64,000 nucleotides of DNA from CAADGY01 sp900696665. GTDB lineage: Bacteria; Acidobacteriota; Terriglobia; Bryobacterales; Bryobacteraceae. The notes below the pieces were generated by a model that did not search any database, had not been told where the DNA came from, and saw nothing but the letters and a program-made list of their open reading frames with translations. The stretch covers positions 25,986 through 89,985 of the forward strand of contig JAPSFM010000012.1 in assembly GCA_035063885.1 (NCBI GenBank). The letters run 5' to 3'. This document shows positions 10,401 to 19,300 of the stretch, piece after piece (the stretch's first letter is position 1; every line of letters starts with the position of its first letter). A program made the translations under genes and the position numbers.

Positions 10401-10907
10401 CGCAATGTTCTGAAGCGACACGTGCGGCAACGTGGTTGCCAGGTCGAAGAAGTTGCGTCCGTTCAGCGGTAGATCCTCTACCAGTTTGGTGCCGATGGTG
10501 CCCGCTACTTCCGCGGTACTTGTCGAGAGGAGTTCCGCGCCCGCCGCGACGACCGTGACCGATTCAGTGGTTTCTCCAATTTCAAGCCTGAAATCCACCT
10601 GCGCGGCTTGAGTCACTTGAGCCACGCGATTCTTGACCTCGGACCTTTTGAAGCCGGGGTGAGTCACCGTTACGTCATACGTTCCGGGGACGACGGAAGG
10701 AAACGCGTAAGAGCCTCCCGCATCGCTAACCGCGTTCCGTTCCTCACCTGTGTCCACATTTCGTATCGTCACCCTCGCGTTGGGAACGGCGGCGCCGGTC
10801 GGATCCGTGATGAGTCCGCGAATGCTAGTGGATGTTTCGACCTGCGCAAAGCACAGGCCGAAAAAGGCGAGCGTAAATGCGAATAGACTTGCGCACCGGT
10901 ATACCAT
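7470..10907 (-). CDS. Oar-like TonB-dependent receptor 2
   Basis: A 1145-residue receptor with a signal peptide at 1-21 (ending CFAQ), a carboxypeptidase-regulatory-like domain at about 26-110 (GLITDPTGAAVPNARV), a plug with DLPLNGRNFF, NVSIDGVNVQ and VNVITRSGTNRFHG, and a long barrel ending FSLTFRF. One barrel loop carries paired cysteines (ACPDGNTACAAAR and LCAPRPTC), suggesting extracellular disulfides. AG-rich GAGAGAGAGGG precedes the ATG. It is separated from the genes on both sides and has its own promoter candidate. The ligand is unknown; neighbouring operons suggest plant- or microbe-derived glycans. Confidence 0.9.
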   Translation of the reverse strand: MVYRCASLFAFTLAFFGLCFAQVETSTSIRGLITDPTGAAVPNARVTIRNVDTGEERNAVSDAGGSYAFPSVVPGTYDVTVTHPGFKRSEVKNRVAQVTQAAQVDFRLEIGETTESVTVVAAGAELLSTSTAEVAGTIGTKLVEDLPLNGRNFFDLATTLPHVSLQNIAPTASFAGFSMNAVLGSNPSSPLFRSSGIFAAGNRDSATNVSIDGVNVQSSVYRQTTPQTPPSAIQEMKIHVSSMNAEFGNGVAAVNVITRSGTNRFHGEVYEYLRNEELDASSFFNNLAGRRKNPFRQNQFGGALGGPLISNKLFFFGAYEGLRVRQSTLSIVTVPPNDIRQGDFSQFRPAGPNNTFLPTPTIYNPYRYDPVTGLREPFPGNRIPLGATALCAPRPTCVDPVTLKFLENYVLTPNTVIDGIPRYIGDARQRIDSDQGVLRMDWAKSEADRIYGRYSKTVAPTINQPVESLAGLSQNASDQSAVVHWTRILSTNTVNDFMVGYARPKWLYGKDLNAANASAAIGLLNTSQLAGGPSFGGTGYSMNSTLSFLLDGTDNLYQVGDDITHIRGRHNLKFGFQTIERRFYYQNQSNDKGYFNFTPVFTSACPDGNTACAAARNALGLANGGNAFATFLLGTPLNGLFQLNNAAYRGHKRYYGVYAQDSWRVTSKLTLNYGLRYEYWSPWLVPRHNVASFDEVNGNILYVLQNPLDYLNPATDFGKDAPLNSNIPPEGHRTRKLNLAPRIGLAYSVTGSTVFRAGYGIYYDGNSNTNQFSDISSAVAPFKLRYEPVISSSEQVPSLQVQGNFPFPEPTAIPRPNSTPLGTFRFVPGYYPASTVQEWSASIQQRFGSTLAAEISYQGTHAYHLPQFVDVNAPALPQGSLAGVPINARRPFPQWGVIGTWKPIGYGNYHGLGASLRGNYWKGLVFNSSFTFAKNIVSAMLGPSDSGNQHGAYPYIWEGPAQLTPRLRFVNAISYDLPFGPGRGMWTNGAAGFIAGGWTISTIADMTTGAPNRVTTNDLSGTGYGIMPNRVCDPRDVPGGRNRFQWFNAACFEQPAFGTFGNSPIGVYEDPGINNWNFSLEKTTRTGFPAETGALVFRMDLFNAFNHTQWGPASNSTVQSGNVNSGRIGSTRPPRQIQFSLTFRF

Positions 10908-10969
10908 GGCTAACCCTCTCTCTCTGCAAATGCCTAGTGACGACCCGTTGCGAGCCGATTTGTAAGAAA

Positions 10970-10999
10970 ATACTACTTGCAGAGATGCATCCGCGTCAA
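10970..10999 (-). promoter_or_regulatory. Promoter candidate for TonB receptor 2
   Basis: On the minus strand TTGACG (10994-10999) and TAGTAT (10970-10975) are separated by 18 bases. They lie 63 bp before the start at 10907. Confidence 0.4.
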
Positions 11000-11046
11000 A
11001 TACAGAAATTCGTTATTTTGATCGAATGTTGATATGGATCAGCCGG

Positions 11047-11940
11047 TCAAAGGGCTTGTTCACTCGCGCAAAACAGGCTGATCAGTTCGCGGATGGCACG
11101 CGGCTGGTAATCGGATTTCTGAAAAACCAATCCCAGTTGCCGTACCAGCCTGACATCGGAAAGCCGTAAAAAATGCAACTCTTTGCGTTTGGCCGGTCCG
11201 AGGACCACCCGGATTGGGAGGATGCTGACGCCGAGATCGATCTGTACAAGTGGAGCGATTGTGGCGACGCTTTCCGACTCCATGGCAACCTGCGGCACGA
11301 TACCGGCTTGCTCGAAGAACCGGTCGAGCAGTTCGCGGGTTGCGGCGCCCCGGTTGAAGAGGATCATGGGGTAGTTTGCCAGGTCGCGTACCGCGATGCT
11401 CCGGCGCTTCGACAGGACCGGGTGCTTAGGGCTGACGGCCAGCACCATTTCCTCGGTATAAAAAGGAATGGTCTGAAGGTCCGCTTGTTTTACAGGCATC
11501 GTCAAAACGCCCAGGTCCAGCAGGTTGTTGCGAAGTTGATAAAGTAGCACTTCGGCGGTGCCGGTTATCACCTGCGTCTCAATATTCGGATACAGTGTCC
11601 GGAACTTTTCAAGCACCGGCGGCAAAAGGTGCATACACGCGGTCATGCCGGCGCCGATGCGTACGGTGCCACGCTTCATCTGGCCGATTTCGGAGACTTC
11701 GAGCGATGCGTTGCGAAGATCCTGGAACACCTTTCTCGAATACCGCAGCATAATCTCGCCCGCGGGAGTAAGGTAGATGCGCTTGTTGACCCGCTTGAAC
11801 AGACACTCGCCGAGTTCCTGCTCCAGCATCTTGACTTTGCGGCTGATTGCGGACTGGGCGACGTGCAATTGCTTTCCGGCCAGTGTGAAGCTGGAGTTAT
11901 CGGCGACAGCCAGAAACATTTCAAGCTGGCGAAAATCCAT
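11047..11940 (-). CDS. LysR-family transcriptional regulator
   Basis: A 297-residue regulator starting MDFRQLEMFLAVADNSSFT. The N-terminal winged helix-turn-helix occupies about residues 1-60 (AGKQLHVAQSAISRKVKMLEQ region), followed by the two-lobe periplasmic-binding-like effector domain (VRIGAGMTACMHLLP, VLTMPVKQADLQTIPF, ILFNRGAATRELL). The frame stays open for 76 codons upstream, but the LysR signature begins exactly at 11940, so that ATG is chosen. It diverges from the dehydratase gene at 12038, the usual LysR-target layout, and very likely controls the sugar-acid operon from 12038 to 22004 in response to a pathway intermediate. Confidence 0.9.
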   Translation of the reverse strand: MDFRQLEMFLAVADNSSFTLAGKQLHVAQSAISRKVKMLEQELGECLFKRVNKRIYLTPAGEIMLRYSRKVFQDLRNASLEVSEIGQMKRGTVRIGAGMTACMHLLPPVLEKFRTLYPNIETQVITGTAEVLLYQLRNNLLDLGVLTMPVKQADLQTIPFYTEEMVLAVSPKHPVLSKRRSIAVRDLANYPMILFNRGAATRELLDRFFEQAGIVPQVAMESESVATIAPLVQIDLGVSILPIRVVLGPAKRKELHFLRLSDVRLVRQLGLVFQKSDYQPRAIRELISLFCASEQAL

Positions 11941-11953
11941 AGGTACGTGTTGG

Positions 11954-11970
11954 TCTATATAACAAATAGA
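11954..11970. promoter_or_regulatory. LysR box (T-N11-A inverted repeat)
   Basis: TCTAT-ATAACAA-ATAGA is a perfect 5-bp inverted repeat containing T-N11-A, in the 97-bp divergent gap between the LysR gene and the dehydratase. It lies 14 bp from the LysR start codon, fitting negative autoregulation plus activation of the operon on the other side. Confidence 0.55.
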
Positions 11971-12037
11971 TCGATACATTGCAAATATTCCATTTGACGC
12001 AAAGTCCCATGGCTGATACTCTAGGCACTCGCGGGCA

Positions 12038-13216
12038 ATGAAAATCACCGATCTCCGGACGCGGATTGTGCACCTGGATTTCCGCAACTGCGTCATCGTA
12101 CAGGTGGACACCGACGAAGGTATAACCGGCATCTCCGAAACGGTGATGAAGCGCAAGACGCTCACCATCGAGCAGTCGATTCTGCAACTGAAGCCTTATC
12201 TCATCGGGAAAGATCCCACCGAGATCGAGACGCACTGGGAAAGCATGTACCGGGATTCGTTCTGGGTCGGCGGCCCGATGCATGCTACGGCGATCAGTGC
12301 GATCGATTGCGCGCTATGGGATATTCTCGGCCGGATGTGCGGTGTTCCGGTGCACAAACTGCTCGGTGGTCCCACCCGCCGAAAAGTCCCGGTCTACTGC
12401 CATTGTCCCGGGGGATCGTCTCCCGCCGAGTTCGCGCAGCATGCGCTGGCGTGCGTGGAGAGGGGTTACCGGAACATCAAGACAACGCTTCCGCTGTTTT
12501 ACGGCGCAAGCAACAGCCACTCGACGGCGTACTCGGGAACAAGCGGCAGCATCTCCCGTACCTGGAGAGAAACGGAACACCTTTCGCCCGCAATTTTTTG
12601 CCGCATCCGTGAGTTTTTTACCGCCGCTCGCGAGGCCGTCGGCCCGGAGATCGGCCTGGCGGTCGACTGCCACGGGCGGCTGTCCTTGAAAGGAGCCTTC
12701 CGGTTGTGCGATGCGCTCGAAGATCTCGACATGCTCTTCATCGAAGAACCGGTACCGCCCGAAAATGTCGAATCGTTCGTGAAAATCCAACAGCACACTC
12801 CTATACCCATCGCCGCAGGTGAGCGTTGGGCAACCATTCACGGTGCGCGCGAGTTCATCGAGCGTGAAGCCGTCGATATTTTGCAATCCGACCTGGTCAA
12901 CTGCGGCGGCATCACGGGTCTCAAAAAGATGGCGGCGATGGCCGAGGCACACAGCATCAGCATGGCCCCACACAACCCGAACGGACCTATTGCAACCATC
13001 ATGAATCTGCATTTCGCCGCGGCTGTTCCGAATTATTTCATGCTCGAAACGATCGGCTCGGACAGCGACGCAAAGCTGTGGCAGGACCTGATCGGCCGGT
13101 CTCCGCGGCTGGACGACGGATGCATGCAGGTTCCTTGTGAACCGGGATTCGGTGTCAAACTCGACGAAGAGGCTGCCGCCCTCCACCCCTACGTACCTCA
13201 TGAGGGCTGGCGATAA
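12038..13216 (+). CDS. Mandelate racemase / muconate lactonizing family sugar-acid dehydratase
   Basis: A 392-residue enolase-superfamily enzyme. The N-terminal capping domain (1-115) precedes a barrel with K148 (IKTT), metal ligands D210 (VDCHGR), E236 (FIEEPVP) and E262 (AAGERW), and H312 (MAPHNPNG). H212 and the general layout match acid-sugar dehydratases such as galactonate or mannonate dehydratase. The reaction would be removal of water from an aldonate or aldarate to a 2-keto-3-deoxy acid; the exact sugar is not determinable. An insertion rich in Ser/Thr at 157-180 is longer than usual. It is the first gene of the LysR-linked operon, upstream of a transporter and a DapA-type lyase that fit the next steps. 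Confidence 0.85.
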   Translation: MKITDLRTRIVHLDFRNCVIVQVDTDEGITGISETVMKRKTLTIEQSILQLKPYLIGKDPTEIETHWESMYRDSFWVGGPMHATAISAIDCALWDILGRMCGVPVHKLLGGPTRRKVPVYCHCPGGSSPAEFAQHALACVERGYRNIKTTLPLFYGASNSHSTAYSGTSGSISRTWRETEHLSPAIFCRIREFFTAAREAVGPEIGLAVDCHGRLSLKGAFRLCDALEDLDMLFIEEPVPPENVESFVKIQQHTPIPIAAGERWATIHGAREFIEREAVDILQSDLVNCGGITGLKKMAAMAEAHSISMAPHNPNGPIATIMNLHFAAAVPNYFMLETIGSDSDAKLWQDLIGRSPRLDDGCMQVPCEPGFGVKLDEEAAALHPYVPHEGWR

Positions 13217-14438
13217 GTTCATTTCCACCGGTGTTCCCAAGAGGCGAGTGGCGCCGGGCACATGGTGGATCTGCTTTTTGCTGCTATTCGCTACCGTCCT
13301 GAACTACCTGGACCGGCAGGTGCTATCACTCACCGCGGACAAAATCATCCAGGAGTTCAATCTCACCCGGGAACAGTTCGGCGAACTGCTGGCATGGTTT
13401 CGCTATTCCTACGCGGCTTTTCAGATCGGCGGCGGATGGCTCGTGGACAGGATGGGTCCGCGCCTGTTATTTCCCTCCGCCGTGGGGCTATGGTCGGCTG
13501 CCGGCGCCCTGACTGCTTTTGCGGGATCCATCGGCACGCTGGCGGCCTGCCGGTTCATGTTGGGTGTGGGCGAGGCTTTCAACTGGCCCTGCGCCCTGAA
13601 AACGACCCAACGGCTTCTTCCACCGGAAGACCGCCCCCTGGCGAACGGTATTTTCAACAGCGGCACGGCGCTTGGCGCCCTGCTCGCGCCCGTTATTGTG
13701 ACTCTTCTCACTTTTGCCTTTGGGTGGCGCGCTTCGTTCTTGCTTACGGGGTTGTTGGGTGGTCTGTGGGTGGTGGTCTGGCTGTACTATACGAAACCAC
13801 GAACGGCCGAACTCGCGGGCGAACGGACTTCCATTCGCGCGGCTCCCGGCATCATGTTGCGCATCGCGATGATGCCGCGATTCTGGCTGCTGGCCGTTTC
13901 CGCGGTGGTGGTGAACGGCGTCAGCTACTTTTTGGCGGATTGGATTCCACTCTATCTGAAGGTGGAGCGCGGGTTTACGTTCGCTGCTGGAAATTTTCTC
14001 TCGATGCTCGTCTACGCCGGGCTCGACGCCGGCAATATTGCCTCGGGGCTGCTCGTCCGGCGCATGGCAAAGCGCGGCGTAAGCGTGGCGAGAGCCCGCA
14101 AGTATGCACTGTTCATCAGTTGTGTCTGTATGTCATGCGCGCTTGCGGCCGGCACGGCTTCGAACATCGTAACGCTGGCGGCAATCGTAATCACCGCTAT
14201 TGGCGTAGCCGGGTTCCTGGTGATTTATCTGACGCTGGTGCAGGAACTCGCCCCGGCGCATGTCGGTGTCAGTGCGGGCATGCTCGGCGGTTTGGGAAAC
14301 CTCGCCTATGGCCTGATTGCACCCAGCATCGGGCGTTTTTCCGACATGCAGCAGACGACGACTACATTCCTTCTGATCGCCACGCTGCCGTGGCTGGCCT
14401 TCGCGTGCCTCGCGGCCGGCAGATGGGACAACAAGTGA
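13200..14438 (+). CDS. MFS transporter, anion:cation symporter (ExuT/GudP-like)
   Basis: A 412-residue carrier with about 12 membrane segments. The first helix ends LNYLDRQVLSLTADKI, followed by the ACS-family signature FQIGGGWLVDRMGPR and FMLGVGEAFNWPCALK, typical of hexuronate, glucarate and galactonate importers. The start at 13200 (MRAGDKFIST) overlaps the end of the dehydratase gene by 17 bp; a GTG at 13137 would overlap it by 80 bp and is less likely. The position between dehydratase and lyase genes supports import of the acidic sugar used by the operon. Confidence 0.85.
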   Translation: MRAGDKFISTGVPKRRVAPGTWWICFLLLFATVLNYLDRQVLSLTADKIIQEFNLTREQFGELLAWFRYSYAAFQIGGGWLVDRMGPRLLFPSAVGLWSAAGALTAFAGSIGTLAACRFMLGVGEAFNWPCALKTTQRLLPPEDRPLANGIFNSGTALGALLAPVIVTLLTFAFGWRASFLLTGLLGGLWVVVWLYYTKPRTAELAGERTSIRAAPGIMLRIAMMPRFWLLAVSAVVVNGVSYFLADWIPLYLKVERGFTFAAGNFLSMLVYAGLDAGNIASGLLVRRMAKRGVSVARARKYALFISCVCMSCALAAGTASNIVTLAAIVITAIGVAGFLVIYLTLVQELAPAHVGVSAGMLGGLGNLAYGLIAPSIGRFSDMQQTTTTFLLIATLPWLAFACLAAGRWDNK

Positions 14439-14463
14439 GACAGCCGAACTCAGGAGAATCGAA

Positions 14464-15432
14464 ATGCCCTATCCATTAGAGCGCTTCCGCGGAATCTTCC
14501 CCGCGGCATTGACGATGTTCGATCGCGACAATAACCTGGATGAGAAAGCCACTGCCGCTCATTGGGAGTGGCTGATCGGGCAGGGAGTGGACGGCCTCGT
14601 CATCGCCGGCACAAGCGGCGAATTCATCGCCCTCGAAAATCACGAGCGCCTGCGCCTCTTCCACCTCGCCAAGGAGGTTGTGAAGGGCCGGGTTCCACTC
14701 ATCTTCGGCACGGGCCACTACAGCACGAAACTGACAATCGAGATGAGCCAGGCTGCCGGCGAACTGGGAGCGGATGCAATCATCGTAATCCTTCCCTATT
14801 ACCAGAAGCCGTACAAAAGCGCCGTCATCCGCCACTTCAGGGATGTGCGCGCCGCGGTGGACCTGCCAGTGATGCTCTACAACAATCCGGCGAACTCGGC
14901 GTGTGCCGACCTGACACCCCGCGAAGTCGTGCAACTGGTGGACGAAGACGTTCTGCACATGGTGAAATCGACCTACGAATCGGTGGTTCCCGTGCACGAC
15001 CTCAGCTACCTGGGGGGCGGCCGCATGGCCATCTTTTACGGCTCTTTTCAAGCCGCTTTCGAAGCGTTGACCGCGGGAGCGCACGGTTGGATCAGCGGCA
15101 TATTGAATATCGCCCCCAAAGCCGCGAAGCAGATGTACGCCGCATGTGCCGCCAACGACGCAGCGCGCGGTTTTCGTATCTGGAAACGCATCCTGCCGCT
15201 GGTTCACCTCTACACGCACAAGCTGATCGGCGAGGTCAGCGACCTCGCGACCTACCGTTCCATTCTGAACATGTGGGGCTTGAGCGGTGGTTACAGCAGG
15301 AATCCGTTTTACCCGCTGGACACGAAACAGGAAGAAGTCCTTCGGCGGCTTCTTGAAGATTCGGGATGGCTCGATCCTGACCGCGCCCTGGAAGGCATGG
15401 AAGAGCCGATGCTGGAGCGGAGCGCCGGGTGA
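14464..15432 (+). CDS. DapA/NanA-family aldolase or dehydratase
   Basis: A 322-residue class I lyase of the dihydrodipicolinate synthase family. GTSGEF at 49-54 binds the keto-acid carboxylate, Y139 (MLYNNP) is the proton shuttle and K168 (HMVKSTYE) the Schiff-base lysine. Enzymes of this type in sugar-acid operons cleave 2-keto-3-deoxy acids or dehydrate 5-keto-4-deoxyglucarate. The extra C-terminal 30 residues are common in these catabolic paralogs. AGGAG at 14452-14456 lies 7 bases before the ATG. It is followed by the Gfo/Idh gene with a GTGA overlap. Lysine biosynthesis is unlikely given this context. Confidence 0.85.
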   Translation: MPYPLERFRGIFPAALTMFDRDNNLDEKATAAHWEWLIGQGVDGLVIAGTSGEFIALENHERLRLFHLAKEVVKGRVPLIFGTGHYSTKLTIEMSQAAGELGADAIIVILPYYQKPYKSAVIRHFRDVRAAVDLPVMLYNNPANSACADLTPREVVQLVDEDVLHMVKSTYESVVPVHDLSYLGGGRMAIFYGSFQAAFEALTAGAHGWISGILNIAPKAAKQMYAACAANDAARGFRIWKRILPLVHLYTHKLIGEVSDLATYRSILNMWGLSGGYSRNPFYPLDTKQEEVLRRLLEDSGWLDPDRALEGMEEPMLERSAG

Positions 15433-16328
15433 AGCGGATCGCCATTCTGGGCTATGGCGCCGTCGCCCGGTTGCACGCGGCGGGGTTGCTAAAGAGCGGT
15501 GGCGTGGCACTCCACTCCGTATTCGGTCCTAATACGGCCAAAGCGCGAGATTTCGCCGAGGCCTTTAACATCCCCCACGCCACCGGGGATATTGCAGCGG
15601 CACTGGTAGGAGCCGACGCCGCCATCGTCTGTTCACCGTCGCCGCGCCACTTTGAGCAGGCGCGCGAGGCGGTTGAGCGGGTTCCAGCCGTGCTCGTGGA
15701 ACTTCCGGCATGCGGGAGCGTGGCGGAAGCGCGGGCTCTCGCACAAGCGGCGTCGCAGCGAGGAACCGCTCTTCATTGCGCTCACACGAGCCGCTATCTG
15801 ACACCCTACCGGCGGATCTCCGAATGGATTCGCGAGCGGCTTCCGGGCCCGGTATTGCAAGTTCGTTATGCGCGCTCGGTTCCCCCCAGAGAGCACAGTT
15901 GGGTGGATGATGCTCTGCTTCACCACGCCGAGCACCCGCTGGATCTGTTCCTGCTCTGGTTCGGCGATGTGCGTCCACTGGGAAGCGCGCTTTCGCCGAA
16001 AACGGGACCTCCGCAGGACGCCGCGCTGCTGGCGGAACTTCCGTCGGGCGTGCCGCTATCGGTGAGTATCTCGTATAGCTCGCGAATCGGCGGCATACTC
16101 ATGACGATCATCTGCGAAAACCACACGGTGGAAACAGACGGGTTCAGTTTCATCCGCTCCGATTGCGCCGCCTGGAATCAGTCGTTCGATGGACAACGGG
16201 AGTACGAGTCTGCCATTGGGGAACAGGACAGAGCGTTCCTTTCGGGCCAGGGTATTCCCTGGATAGAAACCATGCGACTGACTTCGGTGGTCGAACGATT
16301 CCGCGTGCTGGCAAGGAGTGTTGCATGA
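15429..16328 (+). CDS. Gfo/Idh/MocA-family protein without the EKP lysine
   Basis: A 299-residue protein starting at GTG (15429), overlapping the previous stop as GTGA. The Rossmann motif is AILGYGAVARLHAAGL (5-20). In place of the family's EKP catalytic motif it has E91-L92-P93, so the usual lysine is lost. The C-terminal alpha/beta domain is short. It may be a low-activity or non-redox paralog, or use another base. The sugar acid made or used here is unknown. It overlaps the next gene as ATGA (16325-16328), so all these proteins are likely made together. Confidence 0.8.
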   Translation: MKRIAILGYGAVARLHAAGLLKSGGVALHSVFGPNTAKARDFAEAFNIPHATGDIAAALVGADAAIVCSPSPRHFEQAREAVERVPAVLVELPACGSVAEARALAQAASQRGTALHCAHTSRYLTPYRRISEWIRERLPGPVLQVRYARSVPPREHSWVDDALLHHAEHPLDLFLLWFGDVRPLGSALSPKTGPPQDAALLAELPSGVPLSVSISYSSRIGGILMTIICENHTVETDGFSFIRSDCAAWNQSFDGQREYESAIGEQDRAFLSGQGIPWIETMRLTSVVERFRVLARSVA

Positions 16329-19300
16329 CGCGAAGGATGTGTTGGATTGTTGCCGGGCTGGTGCTCACCTGTTGCGGGATGTCGGCTTCGGACATTCCCG
16401 AATTTCTATCCGGCACCACACAGGTTGTAGTGCCCGCGGACTGGCGCGAGCAGCAGCGGCTCCAGATGATTCGTTTTCTCGAACGGCGCACGGAGTCGGC
16501 GGTGAAGCTGCGCGATGAAGCCTGGAGCCGTGGAAGCGCAGAAACACACCGGAAGAATCTCCACAGCCTGCTCGGCCTTCTCTCTTCTGCGCGTGCCGGC
16601 GCGCGAGTAGCAACGCTCGCCGAAGGCGCCATGCGGATAGATGATGTCGCGGTGCACAGGCAGGACGGGCTGAGAGTCCGTGCGCTCGTTTTCTCGAACA
16701 CCGGCGGAAGCGACGCGAATCGCCCTGCCGTCATCGTTATTCCGGACAGCGATCAGACTGCCGAAGCCTTCGCTGGAATCGCACCCGGCGGCACACCGGC
16801 GAAATGGCTCCTGCGGCTGCTCGCCGCGAACGCGGTTGTGGCTGTTCCTACGATGGTGGAACGAAGCGCCGATCATCCTCTCAGCCACAAGCTGAAGAAC
16901 AAAGACCGGCGGCACATCCTGCACCGGCTCGGCTTTGTTGTCGGACGAAGCCTGACCGGCTTGGATGTACAGAAGATTTTGCTGCTTCGTGAAGAGTTGG
17001 CGAGCCGAAAGGGGATCGACCGTTCGCGCATTGTTGTGATGGGTACGGGCCAGGGCGGCATGACAGCCCTCTATGCCGCGGCCGCCGAGCCATCTTTCGC
17101 CGGAGCAGCCGTGCTCGATTACTTCCATCAGCGCGAACAGGCCTGGAGCGAACCGGTGGACCGCATGCTTTTCGGCCAGCTGCTTGAGTTTGGAGACGCC
17201 GAACTGGCGGCGCTGGTTGCGCCGCGAAAATTGCTGTTGGGCTATCGAAGTGGGAGTCCGCTCCTCGGCACCGCGGCGCGGGAGTTGGCTCGAGCCCAGG
17301 AATACTACCGGAAACGGAGCCGTGGAAATGCACTGTCTGTCATGAAGAATGTAGCCGATCCTTTGCTTCAGGCAGCGATATACCTCGTAGCAACGGACTC
17401 CGCTGGCACGCCTGGAGAATTGTCATTCCGCGTGCCCCTTGAACGCGTGCGGGCCGCCCGCGACGAGGACTTCGAATCTCTGCACGCCTACCTTTTGCGG
17501 CTGGTCGAGGAGAGCGAGGACAGGCGTGAAGAATACTGGCATAATCCGCAGCCCGCGCACATGAGGGAACAACTGGCGCGGCACGAAGGTGTGCCACAGG
17601 AGCCTTCCGCCCCGTTGCGCCCGCGTACGCGCCTCGTTCGGGTCACAGACAAGTGGACTGGCTATGAAGTGCTGCTCGACGTGTTCGGCGGACTGGAAGT
17701 GTACGGACATTTGCTTGTACCCCGCGGAGCAAACAAGGGTCTGCCGGCAGTGATCTGCCAGCATGGGCTCGACGGACAGCCGAAAGACATCACGGGTATA
17801 GGAGAAAAGCCGAGGTCACCCTATCATCTATTCGGCGCCGCTCTGGCAGATCGGGGATATGTCGTGTTTGCACCCTATCTGACGGTTCCCGCTCCACAGG
17901 GCAAGCTGATCAATGACCTGGTGCGGCGCTCCGCGCCTCTTGGCATGATGCGCACCGGCATCGAAGTTCGAAAGCTCCGGGCCGTGGTTGATTTTCTCTC
18001 GGCACAGCCGTTCGTCGATGCGAAACGAATCGGCTATTACGGCTTGTCGTATGGCGGTTACTCGACGCTGTGGATGGGGCCTCTCGAACCGCGGCTCGCC
18101 GCCATCGTCATCTCGGGGCACTTCAACGACTGGCGTTCGAAGATCACCAATCACGAACTTGCCACCAGCTATCTGATGCATCCGGACGAAGACTTCTATA
18201 GCTGGAACGCGCTTCATCGATTCACACATCCCGAGTTGATTGCCGCGATGTCTCCTCGCCCCGTGATGGTCGAGTTTGCCGAAAAGGACGGCACAACGAC
18301 GCCCGAATGGCACCAACGCGCCTGGAAACAGGTAGAGGCAATGAGCTCGGCTCTTGGAGTTGCGGACCGCGTCGAGCGTGAGTGGTTTCTCGGCGTTCAT
18401 GAAATCGGAGGCATGCGCACGTTTGAGTTTCTCGACAAGTGGTTGCGCCCGGAGCTGTCTTCTTCGCGGGACTACAAATATCTGCTCTGGCCGACTACGC
18501 GCGATCTGCCCGGATTGGGAGACAATGCCGCGGACACCTGGCCGTTTATCACACACAATCTGGATTCCAGCGGCAAAACAGCGCTTCGGGATATCTTCCG
18601 CGTTTCCGGCTCCGGCGATTTCCGGGGCCTGGAGCTTCGTCTCTCTCGTGCCGGCCATCCAGGTGACATCATCGTAAGGTTCGGCTCCGCGCCAGGCGCG
18701 TCGGACCTTGGTGAAGCCCGTATCGCGAGCAGTGATGTCACCCCCCTCTACGATCTCTGGCATGCCGCCCGCATTCCGCACAGTAAACTTGCCGCCGGGC
18801 GCGAATATCACGTCGAGATACGCGCAGAAAGGGGGCGGATTCCCGGCGACTATTATGTTGTCTACGCCCCGAAGCCTTTGGGTGGCAGCCCACGGCCAGC
18901 ACGGTTTCCCTTCGCATACCGGCCGCTCGAAACCGGCGGGAAGGGCAAACAGGAAGAGCCCACACACGAGTTCGTACGGCAATACCTGAAGCCGAAGCTC
19001 CCCGTGATGGAAGTCGGGGCTGGGGTCTCGCCGGACTCCAATGAGACGGTTCTCACTTCGCGATGGACTGTGCAGCGGCCCGCGCAGCCGGACGAGATCG
19101 TCGAGACGGCTGCGGCGGAGCTCGAGCGTTTTCTAAGAACGATTCCATCACAGATGGAAAGTGCGGGGGTGATCGAGCTGCGGATTTCGAACAGCGGACC
19201 GGAGGGTGTGCACTCCCGCGAGGGTTATCGTATCGATACGGCGTCGAGCCGCATAACGATCGAAGCCCGCCACTCCCGCGGAATCATGCGAGCCATCTAC

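Noticed and set aside
14476..15510. 344-codon minus-strand frame opposite the DapA-family gene
   Set aside because: Composition is that of a shadow frame; the plus-strand gene has catalytic Tyr/Lys and a Shine-Dalgarno.
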